Positions 27,313-37,200 of a DNA stretch of 64,000 nucleotides are shown piece by piece (positions within the stretch are counted from its first letter, which is position 1; the number at the start of each line of letters is the position of its first letter). Below the pieces are notes generated by a model. That model had not been told where the DNA came from. It saw nothing but the letters and a program-made list of their open reading frames with translations, and ran no database searches. This DNA comes from a bacterium. GTDB lineage: Bacteria; Oederibacteriota; CAKKQC01. The position numbers and the translations under genes were made by a program. Location: NCBI GenBank assembly GCA_919901855.1, contig CAKKQC010000028.1, positions 117,598-181,597 of the forward strand. The letters run 5' to 3'.

Positions 27313-28586
27313 GGCTTGGCTGGGCAGTCGCCTGTGCGTCACTCGCGCTCGCGTGCGGTGCAAGGGCCGGTTCTCCGATAGGGGCGCAGTTCCTGAACGT
27401 GCCGCTTAGCGTGCGGCAGATGGGGATGGGCAATGTCAGTTGCGGGGGTGGGGACATCCTGCGAGCTTGGAGTAACCCCTCCCTGATTTCGGATCAGGCG
27501 CAACGTGGTGAGGTCGCACTCCACGGGGCGTCGAGGTTCGAGAAGCGGGAGTCCACGTTCGGTTTCGGGGCAGGCTGGGGGATTCCGTCGGGCTGGCACG
27601 TGGCCGCGGTGCTCTCGTCGTATTCGCTTACCGTGGCCGAAACGGACGTGGCTGGCCAGCGGACCGGCTCGAACCTGGACCGAAGCCTCATGGCGGCGGG
27701 ACTGGCGGCGGCGGGAAGCTTCGGCTCGGTCGATGCGGGGATCATGGCGAAGGGATTGTCGGACAACGTCCAGGGCGATCGGGCCGGCAGTACGGCCGTC
27801 GATCTGGGGGCCTCGACCCTCTGGAGGGATCTCTCCGTGGCGGTCGCATGGCGCAACATCGGGACGCGTCTCCGCCGTACCCCGGAATCGGAAGGCGATG
27901 TGCTGCCGACGGAGGTCCGGCTCGGCGCCGTCTACCACTGCAAGCCGTGGCGGTTCTCCGGCGGAGTCGAGTATGCCCAGACGATCGGGCTGGTCTCGCA
28001 CGTGGGGATTGGCGTGGAGTGGTGGCCGGTCCTGCCGTTCGGTCTGCGATGCGGCACGGCGAACTTCTGGGACGCGGCCGCCCAGATGACGGCGGGATTG
28101 TCGGCGTTGTACCGGCGGATTGGCCTGGACTACGCCTTCGTTGCGCATCCAATCGGGCCGACGCATGTCGTGAGCCTTTCTTATGCGTTTGGGCCTGCCA
28201 AGTCTCGGACAGGAGACGCCTCCATGCGTCTGACCGAGCCGGGCGTGATGGGTGGTCCGTCAGCCATGGAGCTCAAGGAAGCTGTCTCGCAATTCCTTGA
28301 CAGCCAGACCGCGTCCTCCGGCGGCCTCTTCACGATGAAGGACGATGCGACGAAGCGCATGTGGCGACTGCGCATGAAGCGGATCGATGATGCCGTTCGT
28401 CTCTATGACGAGGTGTACGTTGTGTGCGCCGATTTCGTGTCCGAAGCGGATGGCGCGCTGGTCGATCTGGACTTCTGGCTCAAGGTGGTCGCCGACGGCG
28501 GCCCCGCGGTCTTCCGGACCAGGGTGCACCGGGTCAACGGCGCCATGCGCCTGAACTACAAGGGCGACGGCGTAGAAGTGCCCTGA
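27309..28586 (+). CDS. PorV/PorQ-family (UPF0164-like) outer membrane beta-barrel protein
   Basis: 425 residues. Signal peptide [21 protein letters not shown], then the family opening [37 protein letters not shown], followed by alternating amphipathic strands up to ~residue 300 ending VVSLSYAFG. Residues ~300-425 form an added soluble domain ([13 protein letters not shown] ... [26 protein letters not shown]) of unknown role. PorV-type barrels shuttle or receive type IX secretion cargo in Bacteroidetes; the NHL/FlgD protein encoded immediately upstream, with overlapping stop and start, is a plausible surface partner. No type IX machinery is seen in the window. Confidence 0.7.
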   Translation: MRLGWAVACASLALACGARAGSPIGAQFLNVPLSVRQMGMGNVSCGGGDILRAWSNPSLISDQAQRGEVALHGASRFEKRESTFGFGAGWGIPSGWHVAAVLSSYSLTVAETDVAGQRTGSNLDRSLMAAGLAAAGSFGSVDAGIMAKGLSDNVQGDRAGSTAVDLGASTLWRDLSVAVAWRNIGTRLRRTPESEGDVLPTEVRLGAVYHCKPWRFSGGVEYAQTIGLVSHVGIGVEWWPVLPFGLRCGTANFWDAAAQMTAGLSALYRRIGLDYAFVAHPIGPTHVVSLSYAFGPAKSRTGDASMRLTEPGVMGGPSAMELKEAVSQFLDSQTASSGGLFTMKDDATKRMWRLRMKRIDDAVRLYDEVYVVCADFVSEADGALVDLDFWLKVVADGGPAVFRTRVHRVNGAMRLNYKGDGVEVP

Positions 28587-28612
28587 ACGTTGCGCCGGCT
28601 GCTGAAACGGCG

Positions 28613-28646
28613 TTGATTGCCCGTCCCGGTCCGCGGGTGATATCAT
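28613..28646 (+). promoter_or_regulatory. Possible promoter of the rpsB operon
   Basis: TTGATT at 28613-28618 and TATCAT at 28641-28646 (spacing 22) or TTGCCC at 28617 with spacing 18. It lies in a 167-bp leader without a gene. Unlike many other units here, rpsB has a true ribosome site, AAGGAG, 8 nt before its ATG. Confidence 0.35.
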
Positions 28647-28753
28647 CTCAAGACCCAATACACACGCCCGCCGAATCAACACGGCGGCCCGGGTCCCCGA
28701 GACAAGGGGCGGCTGACCGGGCGGGCGGAGGGAAAACCCAAGGAGAATATCGC

Positions 28754-29734
28754 ATGACGTCAGTGACCATGAAGCAGCTGCTCGAAGCCGGCATGCACTT
28801 CGGACATCAGGTGCACCGCTGGCACCCGAAGATGCGGAAGTACATCTTCGGCACCCGCAACGGCATCCACATCATCGACCTGCAGAAGACGATCCGCCTC
28901 CTGAAGGAGGCGTACACCGAGGTGAAGGAGACGGCCGCCGAGGGCGGCCTGGTCCTCTTCATCGGCACCAAGAAGCAGGCCCAGACCGTCGTGCTCGAGG
29001 AGACGGCCCGGTGCAAGCAGTTCTCGTGCACCAACCGCTGGGTCGGCGGGACGCTGACGAACTTCACGACGATCCGCAAGAACCTCGCCAAGATGCGCGA
29101 GTACGAGCAGCTCGACGCCGAGGGCCTGCTGGCCCAGCTCCCGCGCAAGGAAGAGGCCTCGCACCGCCGCCGGTGGGAGAAGCTGCGGGAGGCGTTCTCG
29201 GGCATCCAGGACCTGCCGAAGGTCCCGGAGATGCTCTTCATCATCGACCTCAAGAAGGAGCACATCGCGCTCCAGGAGGCGCGCCGTCTCGGAATCCGGG
29301 TCGTCGCGATCGTGGACACGAACTGCAACCCGGACGAGGTTGACCTCCCGATCCCGGGCAACGACGACGCGATCCGGTCCATCAAGCTCGTGACGAGCTT
29401 CATGGCCGACGCCGTGATCGAGGGCCAGGCCGAGTGGGCCGCCAAGGGCGGCGTGACCGCGGGCGCCGAGGTCGATCTGCAGCCGGCCACCGAGGCCGAG
29501 CTCGCCGAGCAGGTCGCGGCCGCCGCGCACGCGCTCAAGATCGAGTCCGAGATGGAGGGCGAGGAGGAAGACCTCAAGCTCTTCGAGCAGGCGATCAAGG
29601 GCGAGTTCCCGCTGCCCGGCGCCAAGGAAGAGGTGGTGGTGGTGGAAGCCGCTCCGCCCGCGCCGACGACCGGGGTTTCGACGTCCGGGGAAACCCTGCC
29701 ACCTGCTCCTGCAGGTGACGGGAAGGGCGCGTAA
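28754..29734 (+). CDS. rpsB: 30S ribosomal protein S2
   Basis: Ribosomal protein of the small subunit head. 326 residues, longer than the usual ~240 because of a C-terminal acidic/Ala-Pro extension from ~residue 245 ([20 protein letters not shown] ... [21 protein letters not shown]). Signature regions [48 protein letters not shown] and [16 protein letters not shown] are intact. AAGGAG sits at the correct distance. First gene of the conserved rpsB-tsf-pyrH-frr-uppS-cdsA operon. Confidence 0.98.
   Translation: MTSVTMKQLLEAGMHFGHQVHRWHPKMRKYIFGTRNGIHIIDLQKTIRLLKEAYTEVKETAAEGGLVLFIGTKKQAQTVVLEETARCKQFSCTNRWVGGTLTNFTTIRKNLAKMREYEQLDAEGLLAQLPRKEEASHRRRWEKLREAFSGIQDLPKVPEMLFIIDLKKEHIALQEARRLGIRVVAIVDTNCNPDEVDLPIPGNDDAIRSIKLVTSFMADAVIEGQAEWAAKGGVTAGAEVDLQPATEAELAEQVAAAAHALKIESEMEGEEEDLKLFEQAIKGEFPLPGAKEEVVVVEAAPPAPTTGVSTSGETLPPAPAGDGKGA
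29673..29717 (+). repeat. Two hairpins inside the 3' end of rpsB
   Basis: GGGTTTC / GAAACCC (29673-29679 and 29690-29696) and CACCTGC-TCCT-GCAGGTG (29700-29717) lie within the codons of the S2 C-terminal extension just before the tsf start. They may modulate transcription or translation of tsf or be remnants of palindromic insertions. Confidence 0.4.
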
Positions 29735-29739
29735 CGCCG

Positions 29740-30345
29740 GTGGCGGTTTCGGCGGACTCCATAAAGAAACTGAGGGAAGAGACCGGTGCGGGGATCATGG
29801 ACTGCCGCAAGGCGCTCGAGGAATCCACGGGGGATCTCGAGCGCGCGGCCCTGCTCCTGCGCGAGCGCGGCGCCGCCAAGGCGCTGAGCAAGGAGAACCG
29901 GCGGGCGCAGGAAGGCTCGATCATGGCCTACGTCCACCACGGCGGCAAGCTCGGAAGCCTCGTCGAGGTGAACTGCGAAACCGACTTCGTGGCCCGGAAC
30001 GAGGAGTTCATCACCCTCGCGAAGGAGCTCTCGATGCAGGTCGCGGCCACGAGCCCGCGCTGGGTGGCGAAGGAGGACGTGCCGGGAGCGTTCCTCGAGG
30101 CGCAGAAAGAGGAGTTCCGGAAGCAGGCGGCCGAGCTGGGGAAGCCCGCGGACGCCTTCGTGCAGGAGAAGACGGACCAGCTCCTGTCCCAGCTCTGCCT
30201 GCTCGAACAGCCCTACATCCGCGACGCGGCGATCATCGTATCGAGCCTCATCACGGAGAAGGTAGCCAAGTTCGGCGAGCGGATCCGGGTGAAGCGATTC
30301 GTCGTGTTCAAGCTCGGGGAGGGCGATGAGCAGCCGCCCGTCTAA
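29740..30345 (+). CDS. tsf: Elongation factor Ts
   Basis: Guanine-nucleotide exchange factor for EF-Tu. 201 residues, the short form (Thermus-like size) with a single core domain. Landmarks: [23 protein letters not shown] at the N-terminus (with the TGAGMMDCK-type box), the conserved [16 protein letters not shown], and the C-terminal [26 protein letters not shown] start 5 bp after rpsB. The 3' end overlaps pyrH by 20 bp, implying translational coupling. Confidence 0.97.
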   Translation: MAVSADSIKKLREETGAGIMDCRKALEESTGDLERAALLLRERGAAKALSKENRRAQEGSIMAYVHHGGKLGSLVEVNCETDFVARNEEFITLAKELSMQVAATSPRWVAKEDVPGAFLEAQKEEFRKQAAELGKPADAFVQEKTDQLLSQLCLLEQPYIRDAAIIVSSLITEKVAKFGERIRVKRFVVFKLGEGDEQPPV

Positions 30346-31057
30346 AGGGACCCGCTACACGCGGGTCGTCCTCAAGCTCTCGGGCGAGTCGCTCGCCGGG
30401 GGCGAGCACGGGTACGGGCTGTCGGCCGCCGTGCTCGAGCGGATCGCGGGCGAGATCGCGCAGGTCCACCGGGCGGGCGTCGACGTCGGGATCGTTATCG
30501 GCGGCGGGAACATCTTCCGCGGCGCCTCGGGCGGCACGATCGACCGCGTGGCCGCCGACTACATGGGCATGCTCGCCACCGTCATCAACTCCGTGGCCAT
30601 GCAGGACGCGATCGAGAAGATGGACGTGCCCGTGCGCGTCCAGTCCGCGATCGAGATGGCGAAGGTCGCGGAGCCGTTCATCCGGCGCCGGGCGATGCGG
30701 CACCTCGAGAAGCACCGCGTCGTGATCTTCGCGGGCGGCACCGGCAACCCGTACTTTTCCACCGACACGGCCGCGGCGCTGCGCGCGACCGAGATCGGCG
30801 CCCAGGTCGTGCTCAAGGCGACCCGCGTTGACGGGGTGTACGACCGGGACCCCGAGAAGGACAAGAAGGCGAAGCGGTACGACCGGCTCACGTTCGAGGA
30901 GGCGATCAGCCGGCGCCTCAAGGTCATGGATGCGACGGCGTTCACCATGTGCGCGGAACAACACATCCCGATCGTGGTCTTCAACCTGAACGTCGCCGGA
31001 AACATCGTCCGGGCCGCGAAGGGGGAGCCGATCGGCACGCTCGTGACGGGAGGCTGA
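30326..31057 (+). CDS. pyrH: UMP kinase
   Basis: Phosphorylates UMP to UDP in pyrimidine synthesis. 243 residues. [10 protein letters not shown] phosphate loop, [31 protein letters not shown], the [20 protein letters not shown] block and the [12 protein letters not shown] motif are all present, and the C-terminal [22 protein letters not shown] is the usual end. Lies in its standard operon position between tsf and frr. Confidence 0.98.
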   Translation: MSSRPSKGTRYTRVVLKLSGESLAGGEHGYGLSAAVLERIAGEIAQVHRAGVDVGIVIGGGNIFRGASGGTIDRVAADYMGMLATVINSVAMQDAIEKMDVPVRVQSAIEMAKVAEPFIRRRAMRHLEKHRVVIFAGGTGNPYFSTDTAAALRATEIGAQVVLKATRVDGVYDRDPEKDKKAKRYDRLTFEEAISRRLKVMDATAFTMCAEQHIPIVVFNLNVAGNIVRAAKGEPIGTLVTGG

Positions 31058-31059
31058 CG

Positions 31060-31623
31060 ATGGCGGGAGGGGACGAGATCCTCAAGGACGGCGAGGTGAA
31101 GATGAAGAAGACCTTCGAGGTCCTGCTGAACGACCTCTCGGGCCTGCGGACGGGCCGGGCGAGCCCGGGCCTCGTCGAGCACATGAAGGTCGACTACTAC
31201 GGCCAGTCGATGCCGCTCAAGCAGCTCGCGAACATCGGCGTGCCCGACGCGAAGACGATCGAGATCCGGCCGTGGGACAAGAACGCCATCCAGCCCATCG
31301 AAAAGGCCTTCGCCACCTCGGACCTCAAGCTCGCGCCCCAGCGGCAGGGCGACGTCATCCGGCTCAACATCCCGCCGCTCACCCAGGACCGCCGGATGGA
31401 GCTCATCAAGGTCGCGAAGAAGACGGCCGAAGAGGGCCGCGTCTCGATCCGGAACGTGCGGCAGGAGACCAACAACAAACTCAAGGCCGCCAAGGACGGC
31501 AAGACGATCTCGGAGGACGAGCTGAAGCGGTTTAACCAGCAGGTCCAGAAGCTGACGGACCAGTTCATCGCCAGGATCGACGAGACCCTTGCCAAGAAGG
31601 AAAGCGAAATCTCGACGGTCTGA
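31060..31623 (+). CDS. frr: Ribosome recycling factor
   Basis: Splits the post-termination ribosome together with EF-G. 187 residues, family length. Recognisable LRTGRASPGLVEHMKVDYYGQSMPLKQLANI, IEIRPWDKNAIQPIEKA, DVIRLNIPPLTQDRRMELIKVAKKTAEEGRVSIRN and the C-terminal helix. The ATG at 31060 is 2 bp after the pyrH stop; a longer upstream open frame overlaps pyrH and is not used. Confidence 0.98.
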   Translation: MAGGDEILKDGEVKMKKTFEVLLNDLSGLRTGRASPGLVEHMKVDYYGQSMPLKQLANIGVPDAKTIEIRPWDKNAIQPIEKAFATSDLKLAPQRQGDVIRLNIPPLTQDRRMELIKVAKKTAEEGRVSIRNVRQETNNKLKAAKDGKTISEDELKRFNQQVQKLTDQFIARIDETLAKKESEISTV

Positions 31624-31624
31624 G

Positions 31625-32440
31625 ATGACTGGTCGGGCTGAAGTGTCCGACCGTTCGGGGTCCGGGCAGGAGCCCGGACCCCGCCCGTCTGACGTGCGCC
31701 TCCCGCGGCATGTCGCGATTATCATGGACGGGAACGGGCGCTGGGCGAAGGCCCGCCGCCTGCCCCGCATCGTCGGCCACCGGGCCGGGGTCAACACCGT
31801 CCGCGAGATCACGACCGCCTGCGCCGAGCTCGGCATCCCGGCCCTGACCCTCTACGCCTTCTCCGCCGACAACTGGAAGCGCCCGTCGCGCGAGGTCGGG
31901 GCCCTCATGGGCATCCTGGTCCGGTTCCTCAGGCTCGAGCTACCGACCATGCGCCGCCACCAGGTGCGCCTGCGGGCGATCGGGCACACGGAGGCCCTGC
32001 CCCCCGCGGCCCGGGCCGCCCTGCGCCGGGTCACGGCGGAAACCGCCCGTCACCGGGGCATGATTCTCACGCTGGCGCTGAACTACAGCGCCCGGCAGGA
32101 GATCCTGGACGGGGCGCGGAAGCTGGCCGGCGATCTCCACAAGCGGCGTGTAACGGGCCGGCATGGTTCCGCCGGAGGCGGAACCATGGGGCGAAGCCGA
32201 CTGCACCGCGACGACTTCCGGCGATACCTGGCCACGGCGCATCTTCCCGACCCGGACCTCCTGATCCGGACGAGCGGCGAGATGCGGCTCTCGGACTTCC
32301 TGCTCTGGCAGGCCGCGTACGCGGAGCTGTGGTTCACGCCCGTCCTGTGGCCGGACTTCCGGCGCAAGCACCTGATGGCCGCCCTGCGTGCCTTCGCCCG
32401 GCGCCAGCGCCGGTACGGAGGGGTGGAGGACGTTGCATGA
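31625..32440 (+). CDS. uppS: Undecaprenyl diphosphate synthase (cis-prenyltransferase)
   Basis: Makes the C55 lipid carrier for cell wall and glycan assembly. 271 residues. HVAIIMDGNGRWAKARRLPRIVGHRAG with the catalytic Asp, TLYAFSADNWKRP, ALNYSARQEILDGA, and LPDPDLLIRTSGEMRLSDFLLWQAAYAELWF are the family regions. Between ARKLAGDL and the DDFRRYL helix there is an unusually Gly/Arg-rich loop encoded by a perfect palindrome (32162-32188). The N-terminus also has ~22 extra residues. The stop overlaps the cdsA ATG (ATGA). Confidence 0.97.
   Translation: MTGRAEVSDRSGSGQEPGPRPSDVRLPRHVAIIMDGNGRWAKARRLPRIVGHRAGVNTVREITTACAELGIPALTLYAFSADNWKRPSREVGALMGILVRFLRLELPTMRRHQVRLRAIGHTEALPPAARAALRRVTAETARHRGMILTLALNYSARQEILDGARKLAGDLHKRRVTGRHGSAGGGTMGRSRLHRDDFRRYLATAHLPDPDLLIRTSGEMRLSDFLLWQAAYAELWFTPVLWPDFRRKHLMAALRAFARRQRRYGGVEDVA
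32162..32188 (+). repeat. Perfect palindrome inside the uppS coding region
   Basis: Arms CATGGTTCCGCC and GGCGGAACCATG around GGA, in frame and encoding part of HGSAGGGTMGR in a variable surface loop of UppS. The TTCCGC / GCGGAA core also occurs in the intergenic hairpin at 13637-13660. Consistent with a small palindromic element tolerated inside a gene. Confidence 0.55.
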
Positions 32441-33288
32441 GCGATCTCCCGCGCCGCGCGGTCGCGGCCGTCGTCGCGATACCGCTCCTCGGGTGGTTCC
32501 TGTTCTCCCGCACGCCGTATCCCTTCGGGGCCGTGATCGTGGTCGCGAGCCTGGCCGGCCTGCGCGAGGTCTTCGCCATGCTCCGCAAGCTCAAGTTCCG
32601 GCCGTTCGAGCCCGTCGGGTACGCGGCCGCCCTCGCTTGCCACGCCGCGGCGCTCTGGGAGTGGAACCTCCCGGCCTCGCTCTCGATCCTGGCCGCGCCC
32701 GTCTTCCTCCTCACCGTGATCCTGCTCGCCCTCCTCCTCGCGATGCTGTGCCGGGGGATGGAGAAGGACAACGTGCCGTCGGTGGCGGTCACGCTCTTCG
32801 CCGCCCTTTACGCGGGCTGGCTCGCGAGTTTCGTGACCCGGCTCCGCGTCCTACCCGAGGGCGCGCAGTGGGTATTCCTGCTCTTCGTCCTGACGTGGAC
32901 GTACGACACCGCCGCGTATTTCTGGGGCGTCAACTTCGGCGGCCCCAAGCTCTGGCCGTCGGTCTCGCCGAAGAAGACCTGGGCGGGCTTGTGGGGCGGG
33001 ATCGGCACCACGCTTGCGATCCTCGTGGCTCTGCGGCACCTGCTCCCGGCCGGGACCGGGCCGCACCTCTTCCCGTATCCGCTCGCAATCCGGTCGCTTT
33101 GGTGGCTCGTGCCCGTCGGGTGCGTGATGGCCCAGCTCGGCGACCTCGCGGAGTCCATGCTCAAGCGCGCGGCGGGCGTCAAGGACTCGGGGGCGTTCCT
33201 CCCGGGCCACGGCGGCCTCCTCGACAAACTCGACAGCTTCCTCTTCACCGGCCCGCTCCTCTATTTCCTCGCCGTAGCCGTCCTCTAG
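32437..33288 (+). CDS. cdsA: Phosphatidate cytidylyltransferase
   Basis: Forms CDP-diacylglycerol from phosphatidate and CTP at the inner membrane. 283 residues with about seven to eight hydrophobic helices. C-terminal signature: SPKKTWAGLWGGIG, then MAQLGDLAESMLKRAAGVKDSGAFLPGHGGLLDKLDSFLF, the CdsA family pattern with its metal-binding Asp. Last gene of the operon; followed immediately by a terminator-like pair of hairpins whose first stem begins at the stop codon. Confidence 0.97.
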   Translation: MSDLPRRAVAAVVAIPLLGWFLFSRTPYPFGAVIVVASLAGLREVFAMLRKLKFRPFEPVGYAAALACHAAALWEWNLPASLSILAAPVFLLTVILLALLLAMLCRGMEKDNVPSVAVTLFAALYAGWLASFVTRLRVLPEGAQWVFLLFVLTWTYDTAAYFWGVNFGGPKLWPSVSPKKTWAGLWGGIGTTLAILVALRHLLPAGTGPHLFPYPLAIRSLWWLVPVGCVMAQLGDLAESMLKRAAGVKDSGAFLPGHGGLLDKLDSFLFTGPLLYFLAVAVL

Positions 33289-33340
33289 GCTCGAGGACGA
33301 GCCTTCGTCGAAGTTGGCGGGATTCTCAATAACTTCGACG
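33288..33340. terminator. Bidirectional terminator-like hairpins between cdsA and the reductase
   Basis: GGCTCG-AGGA-CGAGCC (33288-33303) followed by a 10-bp perfect stem CGTCGAAGTT / AACTTCGACG (33306-33315 and 33331-33340, 15-nt loop). They fill the 66-bp space between two convergent genes. No clear T-run on either strand. Confidence 0.55.
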
Positions 33341-33354
33341 CGTCGCCCGAGCTT

Positions 33355-34176
33355 CTAGAAGAACAACCCCTTCTTCTTGTGGATGAAGTCGCCGAGGCGG
33401 CGGGCGCGATCCATCTCGGCGGGCGAGAGCGGCCCCAGGTCCAGCGCCGTGATGGCGTGGGTGAGCTGGTCGGCATTCGCGGGACCGGTCATGCAGACGT
33501 CCACCTGCGGGTTCGAGAGCACGAATCGGTAGCAGTCGGCGGCCGTCATCGGCGGTTCGCCAGACGGCATCTTCCCTGGCCTCAAGAGTTGGCTCCAGCA
33601 CGTGGCGGTGTAGGCGATGATGCCCGGCGGATTGGCCGACGGGATGAGGGGGAAGATCTCCTGCTCGGCACCGCGGTGGACGGCATTGTACCGGAGCATC
33701 TGGGCGCCGAAGGGCGAGTCCGCCTTCGCGGCCAGCGTGCCGTGGAACGGGCGATCATGGCCCGATACCGCGAGGTGGCGGACCTTGCCCTCCTGCTGGA
33801 GTTTGAGGCATGCGTCCACGAGCCGCGGGGACGGGTACCGGTTGACCCAGCCCAGCAGCAGAATCTCGACGTGGTCGAGGCTCAAAGCCCGGAGCCCCTT
33901 CTCGACCGACCGGCGCACCCACCATCCGGGATGGTCGTACGACTGGAGCATGACGACGAGCCGGGCACGGTCGGTCTTCGCGATATTCCGGATCGCCTCG
34001 GCCATCGCGGCCCGGCGTAGGGTGCCCCAGTAGAAGAAGTTGATGCCATGTTCGTGGAACGCCTTCTCCAGCGGGGCCGCCGGGATGCCGTAGCCGGACG
34101 AGATGCCGAGCCGGGAGACCATGAGCCCCGTGCGTCCGAGGGCCCGGGGCTGGCGGAAGCCGTTATCTGCTGCCAT
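33355..34176 (-). CDS. Aldo/keto reductase family protein
   Basis: 273-residue NAD(P)H-linked oxidoreductase-like barrel. Opens with the AKR pattern ALGRTGLMVSRLGISSGYG, has VEKGLRALSLDHVEILLLGWVNRYPS and an HLAVSGHDRP strand. The usual catalytic tetrad Asp-Tyr-Lys-His is not fully visible: the NFFYWGT region has Tyr, but the second strand reads ARLVVMLQSYDH where many members have the catalytic Lys in a VVxTK context. Activity may therefore be altered. Cofactor-binding end: VDVCMTGPANADQL. A TAGAAT box lies 8 nt before the ATG. Its substrate is unknown; sugar-related neighbours suggest a sugar or polyol. Confidence 0.8.
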   Translation of the reverse strand: MAADNGFRQPRALGRTGLMVSRLGISSGYGIPAAPLEKAFHEHGINFFYWGTLRRAAMAEAIRNIAKTDRARLVVMLQSYDHPGWWVRRSVEKGLRALSLDHVEILLLGWVNRYPSPRLVDACLKLQQEGKVRHLAVSGHDRPFHGTLAAKADSPFGAQMLRYNAVHRGAEQEIFPLIPSANPPGIIAYTATCWSQLLRPGKMPSGEPPMTAADCYRFVLSNPQVDVCMTGPANADQLTHAITALDLGPLSPAEMDRARRLGDFIHKKKGLFF

Positions 34177-34184
34177 ATTCGCCG

Positions 34185-34190
34185 ATTCTA
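34185..34190 (-). promoter_or_regulatory. Leaderless -10 box of the aldo/keto reductase gene
   Basis: TAGAAT, 8 nt before the ATG, with no ribosome site between. A weak -35-like TGAACG lies 17 bp further upstream. Confidence 0.5.
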
Positions 34191-34210
34191 CCCGAAGGTC
34201 CTGGTTGCGT

Positions 34211-37200
34211 TCAGCGGAGGCGGATGGCGAAGACGCCGGCGGCGGGGGTGAAGGAGAAGACGCCCTTGGCGCGGTGGAGGGAAACCTTGCCGAGCGGGGC
34301 GCCGTCCTCGGCGGCGGCGGTCGCCAGCGTGGGCTCCGGGAGCTTCCACGGGAGCGACCGCCACCCGAGCGAGATCTTCGCCGTCGTTTCGGGGAGCGGG
34401 GTCACGGTGACCACGTCGTCGACGACCGTGACCCGGCAGCCGCCGGCGGCGGCGACGCCGCGGACCGCGACCTTGGCGCCGCGGCCGTTCACGTATAGGC
34501 CCGAGGGGCCGTACGACCACTCGACGATCCCCTCGTCCTTGCGCTCGATCGCGGCCTCAACGACGCCTCTCTTGGTGGGGATTCGGGAGTAAAACCCGAA
34601 AGGCGGGAGAGTGTGGTCCTTGACCATCCAGGCGGTCTTGCCCCGGTTCACCCAGACCTCGCCGCCACCCTCCCACTTCACGTGCTGGCGGTGGAGGTCC
34701 TTCCCCGCGAACTCGACCCGGTCCATGCGCGCGAGTCCAAGCGCTCGCGCGACGTCATGCGTGAGCCAGTATTTCCGGACGACGTCGGGGGAGAAGGCGT
34801 TCGAGACCATGGCCGGGTGCCCGTCCAGGATCTCGGTGGCGATGTAGTCGTCGGAGTAGATGCCGTGGGCCTTGGCGTCGAGTCCGCCCTCGTACCGGCC
34901 CGGGTACCCGGCGCCGTGGAGGATGAACCGGTCATGGTGGGCGGCGTCGTGCCACGGCACCCGCTCGGCGTCCGCGCACCGGATATCCCACACGCACCAC
35001 GACATGTCGCCCGGCAGCGGCGGCCCGACCCGGAGATGGTTCGTCTGGGCGCCGTCGAGCCAGCCGATCAGGGCGTCGTGTCCGCTCTCCGAGATCTGGG
35101 GGGCGTTGCCGCCGAGCGTGGTCCGGATCCACGCGAACGCCTCCCCCCAGACCGTGCGCGTGAACGACCGGTCGAGGAACCGGCCGTCCCGGCTCCAGCA
35201 GTCGTACGGCCCGATCGAGGACCAGACGTCGATGAAGTAGGCGTCGGGCGCGAGGCCGGCCTTGATGAGGCGCACGTTGCGCTGGAGCGGGGCGAGGTCG
35301 GCGTCCGGCCGGGACCGGTACGACTGCGCGTTCGCGTGCCAGGAGTTGAGCCAGGCCTTCACGGGCGCGCCGCCCGCGTCGAACGCGATCTGGTCGTACG
35401 AGAAGCCCTCGGAGTCGGGGTAGAAGTCGATGTAGTTGTCGTGCGGGGCGAAGAGGACGCCGTGGTCGCGGCAGGACTTCGCGAGCGCGGCCAGCTCGGC
35501 CAGCGTGCCGTACTCCCCGCGCGGCGGCCAGATGTCCGGGAGCCGGTAGTCGTAGCCGTGCCGCTGCCAGACGTGCCAGACGACGACGGCGTCGGTCAGC
35601 CCGTACCGGAACGCGCGCTCGAGCGCCTTCATCGACTCCGCGTACCGGCCGCCCCAGAGGTCGAAGACGAACCGGCCCGCGAGGGTCTGGACGCCGGCCG
35701 CGGCCTTGAGGCCGTTGGTGTCGCGCCACGCCCTGATCCCGTCCCAGACCGTCCGGCAGGGGAGGAAGACCTGGGTCTGGGTGCCCGGCCCCCGGAGCGT
35801 GTACTGCCGCGCGGCAGGGTCCACGGTCAGGGAATCCGGGACCGCGTCCGTGGCCTGGACGATCGAGACGCCGGGGAAGTCGAACCCGACGAACGAGGTC
35901 GAGAGCCGGTGGCCGTCGAACCCGAGGTTGAAGCTCCCGGGCTTCTCGATCACGTTCCCGTCGCCGGCGAAGACGCGGGCGGCGGTCGCGCTCCACGGAC
36001 CGGCGGCGACCTCGTCGAGCCGGACCACCATCCAGGGCCGGTCGGCGGGGGCATTCTCGAGGCGGAACGAGGCACGCAGGGCGGGGCCCCAGACCGAGAG
36101 CTCGCCGACGAGGTCGAAGCTCCCGGCCCAGCTCTCGAACCGGTGGCGGACCCGGACACCGTCCGGGACGGGCTCGTTCACGACCTCGCGCAGTACGGCC
36201 GCGGACCTCGTGTCGTCGAGCGCGTCGCCGAGGACGCGGACCCGGAATCCGTGGAAGAGCAGTCGCCGGTCGCCGTTCCGGAACTCGACCGCGGCATCGA
36301 GGAGCCCGCGGCTCCCGGGCCGGACTCCGACCGTCCACGCGTCCCTGCCCTTGCCGATCCTGCCGAGGGTCTTCTGCGGTGAGCCGGCCTTCGGCGGGAA
36401 CACCGCCGGCTTCGGGGGCTTTCCTGCGACCAGCGTCGGCTCGGCCCAGAAGGACTGGTCGCACGTCGTGTCGTTCTTCGGCCCCGGGTGCGACTCGAGC
36501 TGGAGCCGGACCGCCTGGCCCGCGAACTTCGACAGGTCGGCCTCGTGCGGCTCCCAGCGCTTGGCGAGGGTGTGATGCTCGAAGACGACTTCCCCCTCCT
36601 CGCCCGCCGCGATGCCGGAGGCATCGCGGAGCGACGCTCCTGCGTCGCCCGGTCCGTCGACCGGGGCATCCAGCGGGGCCACGCGGACCCGGAAGGTGAC
36701 TCCGTCGCTCGGCGGCTCGCCCTGGTCGTGATGGTGGTCGCGGATCGCATTGGCGAAGGTGAGCTTGAGCGGCGTCGTCGCCGGAAGCCGGACCGGGTAC
36801 TCGGTCAGGATCGTCCCGGCCCGGTCGAGCCAGGGCGGATGCATCGTGATCGCTTCCCGCCATCCGCCGCGGTCGGTCCCGTCGGAGAAACCGGCCCAAG
36901 CCCGCGTGACCGCGTCCTCGCCCGACCAGCCGACCGGGAGCGTTCGGGCGGGATCGCCGAAGACGCGGAGGATGACCCGGCGGACCGGGAGCCGCCAGAG
37001 GGCGAGCGCGGAATCGGGCGCGACCGCGACGGGGGTCCACGGGATCGATGGCGTGGCGCGCGGCGGGTCCGGGAGCGCGCACTCGACGAGGAGGACGGGA
37101 TGCAACGACGCGCCTCCGGCCTCGATGAAGGCGTGGACCGGATACCAGGCGTTGTAGGTGCCGACCGGGGCGGTTACGACGAACGCGGCCTTGGCCAGTC

